13,041 bases of DNA from Dehalococcoidia bacterium (lineage in GTDB: Bacteria; Chloroflexota; Dehalococcoidia; Plut-88900): NCBI GenBank assembly GCA_012270635.1, contig JAAXHX010000060.1, positions 1 through 13,041 on the forward strand, read 5' to 3'. A program made the position numbers and the translations under genes. Shown one piece after another: positions 1-5,886 of the stretch; within the stretch, counting starts at the first letter, position 1; each line of letters begins with the position of its first letter. The notes under the pieces are model-generated. The model had not been told where the DNA came from, ran no database searches, and worked only from the letters and a program-made list of their open reading frames with translations.

Positions 1-115
1 ATAGAGCGATGAGAAGGGCCAGGACTGCGGTCAACAGTCCCGGTTGCTGGAGGGCGGCGCTGCTCGGGGCCGGGAACCGGACGCCGCCGGTGTGCGTTCC
101 CTCGAAGCGGGACAT
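1..115 (-). CDS. N-terminus of a membrane protein, cut by the window edge
   Basis: An open frame starts with ATG at 113-115 and runs off the left end after 38 codons. It begins MSRFEGTHTGGVR, then a Pro/Ala-rich stretch, then the start of a hydrophobic helix (GLLTAVLALLIAL) at about residues 26-38. It lies 5 bases after the stop of the ACIII cytochrome gene, so it is almost certainly in the same operon. In the reference gene order actABCDEF the gene after actE is actF, a membrane subunit, so actF is one candidate. A cytochrome oxidase subunit is another, because oxidase genes often follow ACIII genes. The visible sequence is too short to decide. That it is a real gene start is likely from spacing and the helix; its identity is open. 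Confidence 0.5.
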   Translation of the reverse strand, partial: MSRFEGTHTGGVRFPAPSSAALQQPGLLTAVLALLIAL

Positions 116-120
116 GGGGA

Positions 121-696
121 CTACTGTCCGGCCTGTTCGGAGAGGAGACGCAAGTAGTGGATCACCGCCCACCTGTCCTCGTAGGAGAGGAGGTGGCGGA
201 AGGCAGGCATGTTGCCGAGGCCGTCCGTGATTATCCAGAAGGCCAGGCCGTCGGAGCTGCCGTCGGGGGTGATTGATCCCGCCTCGGCGAAGTTGGCGGG
301 GGGCTTGATGCCCATGGATGTGAAGGTCACGGATATGAAGCTGTCGCTGGCGCCGGAGAACCCGTGGCACATGGAGCAGTTGCGGGAGAACACCTGCTGA
401 CCGCGGACCATGTTGTCGGAGGTAGGCTCAACCGGGTTTGGCATAGTCAGCGCTTCGACCTGGGACGCGGGCTCGGCGGGACGCAGGGGCATCGACTCAT
501 GGGTGAAGGGGACTGCGCCCTCGGCGGGCATAAGGCGCGGCGGCTCCTGGGAGCGGTAGGACTGCTGGTAGTGCATCTCAGTGAACACGTCCACGGGGTA
601 AGTGCCCGTGGAGCAGGCCAGGGCCACGGTCCCGAGTATGACCAGCAGCAGGGGCCACTTGAGGCCCGATTTTCTCATTGCAGCTAACGCTCTCAT
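121..696 (-). CDS. actE: ActE-type lipoprotein monoheme cytochrome c of alternative complex III
   Basis: This is the periplasmic electron-transfer cytochrome of ACIII. The 191-residue protein has a signal peptide with a lipobox ending LALAC, which predicts lipid anchoring at Cys28. A single CxxCH heme site lies at C107/C110/H111, and the likely axial ligand is Met163 in a GNMPAF motif. The surrounding pattern, with a TEMHYQQSYRSQEPPRL segment near residues 39-55 and DRWAVIHYLR near the end, is what I know from ACIII cytochromes of Bacteroidetes and Chloroflexi. An alternative ATG at residue 7 (678) would still keep a good signal peptide; neither start has a strong ribosome binding site. It is separated from ActD by the LLM oxidoreductase gene, 10 bases upstream. 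It probably accepts electrons from ActA and hands them to an oxidase or soluble carrier; the partner is not visible here. Confidence 0.9.
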   Translation of the reverse strand: MRALAAMRKSGLKWPLLLVILGTVALACSTGTYPVDVFTEMHYQQSYRSQEPPRLMPAEGAVPFTHESMPLRPAEPASQVEALTMPNPVEPTSDNMVRGQQVFSRNCSMCHGFSGASDSFISVTFTSMGIKPPANFAEAGSITPDGSSDGLAFWIITDGLGNMPAFRHLLSYEDRWAVIHYLRLLSEQAGQ

Positions 697-706
697 GCCT
701 GGATGT

Positions 707-1747
707 TCAATTACTCCCGAATCGAGAGATGATCCTGGAACCGATCTCCTGCATCATCGCCCTTTTGTCTTCAATCGTGTAGATGAGCGGCATCAGCCCT
801 GCCAGGCCGCGACTTCTGAGGTCTTCGATGCGCTCGCAGACCTCGTCTTCGCTGCCCACCAGGAGGTAGTAGTCGATTAGTCTCCAGGTCACGGGCCTGG
901 ACTGGGGTGAGTCGACCTTCTCGTGCTGATGCTCGTCGAAAACCTCGTTGATACGGTCCCCGACCTGGATGAGCTCGTCGACCAGCCCCGGGTCCTTCTC
1001 TTCGAGACGGTCCCGCAGGGCCACCATGTCCGGGTGACTGCTCCTCCACATGGGGAACGCCCGCCTGAGCTTGGAGGCCACTTGGGGGGCCACCTCCCGA
1101 CGGGCCCTTTCGCGGTCGTCGGTGACGTATACGATGGTCGAGGGGATTATCTTGATCCTGGACGGGTCCCGGCCGGCCTTCAGGGCCGAACGTTCGATTA
1201 GAGACTTCCTCCATTCGAACACCTCGGGATGGACGCTCTGGACGTATACGCCGTCGGCGAATTCCCCGGCGATTTCGTGGCTCCTGGGCCCATCGACGGC
1301 GATGTACATCGGCACAGAGCGGCGTATCCATTCCGAATGGGTCTTCCCACCCTTGAACTCCGCCTCTTCGCCCGCCATGAACCTTTTGATGAACAGGGCG
1401 GCTTCCCGCAATTCGCGCATGGGCCTGGGCTTGAGGCCCATGCTCATTACGGCGCTGCCCCCGGCCCCGATCCCGACGAAGGCCCGGCCCCCGGACAGCT
1501 CGTCGACGGTGGCAGTGGCGTTGGCTATGACGGCGGGGTGGTAGGTGTAAGGCGTGACGATGCCCGGCCCCATGGATATCCTGGTAGTGCTCTGGGCTGC
1601 CATGGCCATGTTCAAAAACACGTCCCGGTTCAGGGGCGGCTGGTCGGGGAAGTTCACGTGGGTAAATCCGGCGTCCTCGGCGAGGCGCGTCAAGGGGCCG
1701 ATCTCGTGGATCGTCTCGCTCCGGCCCATGCCAACGTGAAATTCCAT
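707..1747 (-). CDS. LLM-class flavin/F420-dependent oxidoreductase inside the ACIII operon
   Basis: The 346-residue protein belongs to the luciferase-like monooxygenase / methylene-tetrahydromethanopterin reductase superfamily, TIM-barrel enzymes using FMN or coenzyme F420. Diagnostic stretches are the N-terminal LAEDAGFTHVNFPDQ (22-36), the TYHPAVIANATATVDELSGGRAFVGIGAGG region (69-97), typical of F420-type members, and SVPMYIAVDGPRSHEIAGEFADGVYV (144-169). The C-terminal DDRERARREVAPQVASKLR block is also typical of the family. No signal peptide or membrane segment is visible, so it should be cytoplasmic, unlike its periplasm-facing neighbours. It sits 26 bases after actD and 10 bases before actE, in the same orientation. 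An AGG-type ribosome binding site (GAGG) is 4 bases from the ATG. The substrate cannot be told from sequence. Marine SAR202 genomes are known for expanded families of such enzymes, which fits the proposed host. Confidence 0.88.
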   Translation of the reverse strand: MEFHVGMGRSETIHEIGPLTRLAEDAGFTHVNFPDQPPLNRDVFLNMAMAAQSTTRISMGPGIVTPYTYHPAVIANATATVDELSGGRAFVGIGAGGSAVMSMGLKPRPMRELREAALFIKRFMAGEEAEFKGGKTHSEWIRRSVPMYIAVDGPRSHEIAGEFADGVYVQSVHPEVFEWRKSLIERSALKAGRDPSRIKIIPSTIVYVTDDRERARREVAPQVASKLRRAFPMWRSSHPDMVALRDRLEEKDPGLVDELIQVGDRINEVFDEHQHEKVDSPQSRPVTWRLIDYYLLVGSEDEVCERIEDLRSRGLAGLMPLIYTIEDKRAMMQEIGSRIISRFGSN

Positions 1748-1773
1748 GCTACCTCAGCCGACGCTCCCCTGCG

Positions 1774-2307
1774 TCACACACCTACGGGTTCGCCTTCCTT
1801 GATGGACTCGGCGCCCGCGTCTTTCAGCACGTTCTCGGCCACGGGGATCCGGTCCTCGGGGGCGGTTACCAGGACGCCCACGTATCCTTCCATGATGCGC
1901 TCGTCATAGAGGCCCAGCTTGGTCCTCGGGAGTCGGGACTCGAAGATTATGCCGAGAACCGTGAATATGATGGCCCCGAGCATGGTGCCTTCGTAGGTGA
2001 TGATGGCCATGGGGGGTATGGAAAGGATCGGCTTGCCGCCCGTGACGAGGGGGTAGGAGACCTGGGTGGCGGTGGTGAGAAGGATGGCCACCGTAAACCC
2101 GATGGCGGCCCCGATGAAGGGGAATACGTACAGCCGGTGGGAGGACTTCTTCTCGCCGAAGGCGCCCTCGGGGTACGGGGTGCCCGACATAATCTCGAAC
2201 TCCTTGTCGTCGAACGAATTCGACTGAAGGCCCTCCACGGCGTCGGCGGCCTTGTCGGCGTCGGGGAAGACCCCCAACACGCTCTTCTTAGGTACGAATG
2301 TGGTCAT
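1774..2307 (-). CDS. actD: ActD, DUF3341 membrane subunit of alternative complex III
   Basis: The 177-residue protein matches the DUF3341/ActD pattern. A soluble N-terminal part begins with a VLGVFPDADKAADAVEGL segment (residues 10-27), as in the ACIII family, where this domain resembles a small alpha/beta regulator. Two membrane helices follow at roughly 61-80 and 98-122, separated by a short loop containing PILSIPPMAI. A soluble C-terminal half ends with GYVGVLVTAPEDRIPVAENVLKDAGAESI, again an alpha/beta unit. ActD packs against ActC in known ACIII structures and has no redox cofactor. The gene follows actC by 9 bases, with AGGGTGA as ribosome binding site 7 bases before the ATG. Length and topology are normal for the family. 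Confidence 0.9.
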   Translation of the reverse strand: MTTFVPKKSVLGVFPDADKAADAVEGLQSNSFDDKEFEIMSGTPYPEGAFGEKKSSHRLYVFPFIGAAIGFTVAILLTTATQVSYPLVTGGKPILSIPPMAIITYEGTMLGAIIFTVLGIIFESRLPRTKLGLYDERIMEGYVGVLVTAPEDRIPVAENVLKDAGAESIKEGEPVGV

Positions 2308-2316
2308 GGTTTCACC

Positions 2317-3693
2317 CTACTCTTCCCTGACGATGGACGGCACGTTCCGCCTGCCGACCCTGGTGGTGGCCTCCAATACCTTCCCCTCCTTCTGGTCGAA
2401 CAGGGGGATGAGAGGGAAGACCTTGGAGAACAGCAGCACCATCATGGCGACAAACGCGAAGGACCCTACAACTAGCAATATCTCAACTACGCTCGGCCTG
2501 TAGTTGGCCCAGACGAAAGTGAACTCCTGTTTCCGCATGAGGCCCGGGATGATGATCAAGAACCTTTCGAGCCACATGCCGATGTTGACGAGGATGGAGG
2601 TGAGGAACATCAGCAGGATGTTGCGTCTCACTCCCCTGAACAGCCACATGGGGATGGGTATGAAGTAGGAGGTCACCAGGAATATGACGAACATGAAGTT
2701 CCACGGCCACTCGTAGAGGAGCATGTTTCTGAGCGTGACCTCGGAGGCTTCCTGGCTGTACAGGCCGAAGAGGAACTCCAGGATGAAGAAGTAGAACCAG
2801 GCCGTGCCCACGACGACGAGCAGGCGCGCCAGCCCGTCGAAGTGTTCGGGGCGTATGAACTTGTCCCATTTGAAGACCCAGCGGAGCAGGGCCATCATCG
2901 TGACGACGGCGGATACCCCCGAGTGCACAGCCCCGATCACGAAATATGGAGCCATCACCGTGGTGTGCCAGCTCGCGACGGATATGGCCATGCCGAAGTC
3001 CCAGGACACGATGCTGTGGACGGATACGAACACGGGCAGTATCAGGGCGGAGAGCAGGATGCCTGCGATGGCCTGGAGCCTCCACTGGCGGGGCGTGCCC
3101 CGGAACCCGAGGGCCAGGATGCCGTATATCTGCTTCCTCACACCCGTGCTCCGGTCCCGCATTACTGCCAGGTCCGGGATCAGGGCTATGAAAACGAACA
3201 GGGTTGCGCCTGTCAGATAGGTGAATATGGCGCTGGGGTCCCACACCAGGGGAGACCGGACGTTGGGCCAAATGCCCCGGGCGAAGTCGTAGGGGAAGAT
3301 CCAGTAGGCAATGCGCCAGGGCCGGCCGGCGTGCATCAGTGGGAAGAGGGCCGCGGTCATCAGGGAGAAGATGGTGAGGACCTCCGCGGCGCGGGTCACG
3401 GGCCGACGCCATTCCGCCTGGCTGAGCCGGAGGATCGAGGAGATCATCACCCCAGCGTGGCTGATGCCGACCCAGAAGACGAAGTTGGCGATGAAGAATC
3501 CCCACATCACAGGCCGGTTGAGGCCCGTGACGCCCAGGCCCTGGTTTATCATCCACCCCAACGCTCCGCCCGCGGTGGCCACTATCAGGGCCAGAACAGC
3601 GACGGTCAGGAACCACCACTTGGGGTGGGTCTCGACGCTGCTCAGGAGTTCTCGATTTATTTCGGAATCGGGAACGGGGACTCGTTCTTGCAT
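2317..3693 (-). CDS. actC: ActC, canonical NrfD-type quinol-binding membrane subunit of ACIII
   Basis: The 458-residue polytopic protein (about ten hydrophobic helices) is the NrfD/PsrC-family subunit that carries the quinol oxidation site next to the iron-sulfur protein. ActC hallmarks are visible: GLNRPVMWGFFIANFVFWVGISHAG at 57-81 with the conserved His79, WRRPVTRAAE at 95-104, FPLMHAGRPWR at 117-127, and LIPDLA with Asp174. A soluble N-terminal arm of about 25 residues precedes the first helix, and a hydrophilic tail of about 35 residues ends the protein. A GGAG ribosome binding site lies 7 bases before the ATG. The upstream gene, 34 bases away, encodes a second and more divergent NrfD protein; this copy is the one that keeps the ActC motifs, so it is assigned as the main quinol-oxidising subunit. 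Confidence 0.92.
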   Translation of the reverse strand: MQERVPVPDSEINRELLSSVETHPKWWFLTVAVLALIVATAGGALGWMINQGLGVTGLNRPVMWGFFIANFVFWVGISHAGVMISSILRLSQAEWRRPVTRAAEVLTIFSLMTAALFPLMHAGRPWRIAYWIFPYDFARGIWPNVRSPLVWDPSAIFTYLTGATLFVFIALIPDLAVMRDRSTGVRKQIYGILALGFRGTPRQWRLQAIAGILLSALILPVFVSVHSIVSWDFGMAISVASWHTTVMAPYFVIGAVHSGVSAVVTMMALLRWVFKWDKFIRPEHFDGLARLLVVVGTAWFYFFILEFLFGLYSQEASEVTLRNMLLYEWPWNFMFVIFLVTSYFIPIPMWLFRGVRRNILLMFLTSILVNIGMWLERFLIIIPGLMRKQEFTFVWANYRPSVVEILLVVGSFAFVAMMVLLFSKVFPLIPLFDQKEGKVLEATTRVGRRNVPSIVREE

Positions 3694-3727
3694 TAAGGGT
3701 CTCCGCTAGCCTCTTTGCGTTGGGTCG

Positions 3728-5167
3728 TCATTCGGGCTTGGCCAGTACCAGGTACCTTCGTTTCAGAATGGTCTTGACCGAACTGAGCAAGTAGCCTTCC
3801 TTGGTTTCCCAGATGGAAATGACCGGGATGAGCTTGGTGGCAATCAGATAGGCGAAGACGGGAACGGCCAGCCCCCCGATGATGACCATGATGTCGGTGT
3901 AGTCCGGCCAGTTGGTCATGAAGAAGTGGGGGATGTCGGGGCCGGTGGCGGGGAAGGTCGTGTTGACGAAGTCGGACTCGTGGTGGAGGGCGGCGGCCAA
4001 CTCCTCATCGGTGAAGGAGTAGGAGGCAACGTAGAGGCGCAACTTGTCGAAGAAGACGCCGCAGATGATGACCGCCGAGGCTATGGTCGGGCCCCCGGGG
4101 GTCTTGCGCACCCAGTTCCACATGAGGATCAGGAAGGGCACGACGAAGCTCAGGAACACGGCCAGGTAGAAAGCAAACCGGTAAGGCCCGATCATGATCA
4201 GCTGGAGGACGTTCTCCTCGACGGGCTTGCGGCCATACCAGAAGGTTATGAAACCGGCGAACCAGAAGTATATCCAGAGCATGGTGAAGGCGATGAGGAG
4301 CTTGCTCATGGCCCAGAAGGCTTCCATGTAGATGTACTGCTTATGGCCGCCGAAGTGTCGCACCAGGTAGAGGGTGAGCATGGTGGTCGCGACACCCGCC
4401 TGGAGACAGGTGAGGGCCTGAAAAGCGGGGAATATGGCGTCGAGCCAACCCGGAACCAGGGACATCGAGAAATCGGAGGAGATGATGAATACGACCCCGA
4501 TGAGAAAGATCCAGTAGAGGCTGCCGAGGACGATCTGGCCGCCCTTGAGTATGGTCCACTGCAGGGGGGTGCCCTTCCAGCCCCTGGACATGACCCGGGC
4601 AAGCATGCCCCGGACCCCGCCGTACCGACGCCCGTAAAGGGCCAGGTCGGGGACGGAGGAGGCCCAGAGAAGGGCCAGCCCGTTGAGGACCAGGAAGATC
4701 ATGGCGAGGGCGTCGAGGAGGCGGGGAGCGCCCCAGGGCCATTCGAACCAGATGGTGTTGCGGCCCTGGGCCTCGGGTATGGTCCACAAGAGAGGAATGA
4801 ATATCAGCAGGTTGAAGACGCCGACGATGGCGAAGAGCTCGGAGACCCGGGCCAGGGGACGACGCCAGTGGGTCCGGGCCAGCCGCATGGTAATGGACAC
4901 CAGGAGGGCGCTCTGGCAGGTGGTGAACAGGAAGGCAAATATGGCAGCGTAGTAACCCCAGTCCCTGCGGTCGTCGAAGCCGTCAAGGGCCTTGATTATG
5001 AATCCGACGACTCCCACGGCCACCAGAACGCCGAATATGGGCGCCGCGGTCCTGAACCTCCGGCCCAGGTCGTTGGTCTGGGAGAGGACGTCCTCGTTGA
5101 TCTGCCGAGACGTCGGCGGTGGAGCTTCGACTAGAGAGTGGAGCTCTTCGTGTTCGCCGTCAGCCAT
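3728..5167 (-). CDS. Second NrfD-family membrane protein of the ACIII operon (ActF-like or divergent ActC paralog)
   Basis: The 479-residue protein has about ten predicted membrane helices (for example 41-60, 71-92, 108-129, 150-172) and a hydrophilic N-terminal arm of about 40 residues. It aligns with ActC around WRRPLARVSE (101-110) and VPDLALYGR (172-180). At the position of ActC His79 it has Gln85 (in FTTCQSALLV), so the quinol site is probably altered or absent. In reference ACIII the two NrfD-type proteins are ActC and ActF; this may be the ActF equivalent, but its place before actC rather than after actE is unusual. The start is the ATG at 5165-5167, preceded by GTGGAG at a spacing of 4; it overlaps the ActB2 stop by 8 bases, which suggests translational coupling. 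A longer reading from 5242 would begin with a non-homologous stretch read from inside the ActB2 gene. Confidence 0.85.
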   Translation of the reverse strand: MADGEHEELHSLVEAPPPTSRQINEDVLSQTNDLGRRFRTAAPIFGVLVAVGVVGFIIKALDGFDDRRDWGYYAAIFAFLFTTCQSALLVSITMRLARTHWRRPLARVSELFAIVGVFNLLIFIPLLWTIPEAQGRNTIWFEWPWGAPRLLDALAMIFLVLNGLALLWASSVPDLALYGRRYGGVRGMLARVMSRGWKGTPLQWTILKGGQIVLGSLYWIFLIGVVFIISSDFSMSLVPGWLDAIFPAFQALTCLQAGVATTMLTLYLVRHFGGHKQYIYMEAFWAMSKLLIAFTMLWIYFWFAGFITFWYGRKPVEENVLQLIMIGPYRFAFYLAVFLSFVVPFLILMWNWVRKTPGGPTIASAVIICGVFFDKLRLYVASYSFTDEELAAALHHESDFVNTTFPATGPDIPHFFMTNWPDYTDIMVIIGGLAVPVFAYLIATKLIPVISIWETKEGYLLSSVKTILKRRYLVLAKPE

Positions 5168-5867
5168 CACGCTCCACTTTCTTGAGATAAATGACGTTGG
5201 GTTCCGTGCCCAAGGTTTCCAGGAGCTTGTAGTGCCTGTCACTCTTGGCCAGCTTGGAGACGCGGCTCTCGGGGTCCTTCAGATTTCCGAACACCAGGGC
5301 GTCGGTGGGGCAGGTCTGGGCGCATGCGGGCTGGAGTTCGCCATCTCTCAGTTCGCGGCCCTCGTTCTTGAGGTCGCGCTCCGTGCGCCGGATGCGCTGG
5401 ATGCAGAAGGAGCACTTTTCCATCAGCCCCCGCGTGCGGACGGTGACGTCCGGGTTCAGTTGATTTTCCAGGGACTCGGGCCATTCGGGCTCCCAGAAAT
5501 TGAAGAAGCGCACCTGGTAGGGGTCGTTGTTGGCGCAGTACCGGGTGCCGACACACCTGTTGTAGACCTGCACGTTCATGCCCTGGTTGTTGTGGTAGGT
5601 GGCATATACGGGGCAGACGGGCTCGCAGGGCGCGTTTTCGCAGTGCTGGCACAGGACGGGCAGGAACCTGGCCTTCACGTTGGGGTATTCGCCCTCCCAG
5701 TAGCGCTCGATGCGGATCCACTCTATGGCGCGACCCTGATGGAAATGGTCCTCTTCATTCAGGGGGATATTGTTCTCGGCCTGGCATGCCACGACGCAGG
5801 CTTCGCAACCGGTGCACCGGTCGATGTCTATAACCATGCCCCACTTGAACTTGTTTAGGTCTGCCAA
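5160..5867 (-). CDS. actB2: ActB2, iron-sulfur (4-cluster ferredoxin-type) subunit of ACIII
   Basis: The 235-residue NrfC/PsrB-type protein wires electrons from the quinol site to the hemes. In most ACIII it is the C-terminal domain of ActB; here it is a separate gene. Cysteine groups are: C18/C21/C24/C28; C73/C76/C81/C85; a degenerate third group with C105 and C111 only; and C142/C145...C172/C176. In the third group Thr108 replaces the second cysteine, which fits the [3Fe-4S] cluster known in ACIII. In addition Asp115 stands where the fourth cysteine of a ferredoxin motif is expected. The total is 14 cluster-type cysteines instead of 16. There is no signal peptide; it is expected to be exported with the Tat-targeted ActB1. 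The start is TTG (5865-5867), fixed by a strong GGGAGGT ribosome binding site 5 bases away. Confidence 0.92.
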   Translation of the reverse strand: MADLNKFKWGMVIDIDRCTGCEACVVACQAENNIPLNEEDHFHQGRAIEWIRIERYWEGEYPNVKARFLPVLCQHCENAPCEPVCPVYATYHNNQGMNVQVYNRCVGTRYCANNDPYQVRFFNFWEPEWPESLENQLNPDVTVRTRGLMEKCSFCIQRIRRTERDLKNEGRELRDGELQPACAQTCPTDALVFGNLKDPESRVSKLAKSDRHYKLLETLGTEPNVIYLKKVERDG

Positions 5868-5880
5868 GGATTACCTCCCG
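5868..5880 (-). promoter_or_regulatory. Strong Shine-Dalgarno that fixes the TTG start of actB2
   Basis: On the minus strand GGGAGGT (plus-strand 5873-5879) stands 5 bases before the TTG at 5867. The MADLNKFKWGMVIDIDRC beginning of the protein follows directly, and no ATG lies nearby that would keep the first cysteine motif with a normal leader. Confidence 0.75.
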
Positions 5881-5886
5881 GTCCGG

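Noticed and set aside
3926..5134. A 402-codon open frame on the plus strand antisense to the NrfD gene
   Set aside because: It is Gly/Glu/Asp-rich with no recognisable domain and mirrors the codon pattern of the real membrane protein gene. Long antisense frames are expected at this GC content.
5168..5242. Longer start for the NrfD-type protein
   Set aside because: The 25 added residues are read from within actB2 in another frame and have no membrane-protein or family character; the ATG at 5167 has GGAG upstream.
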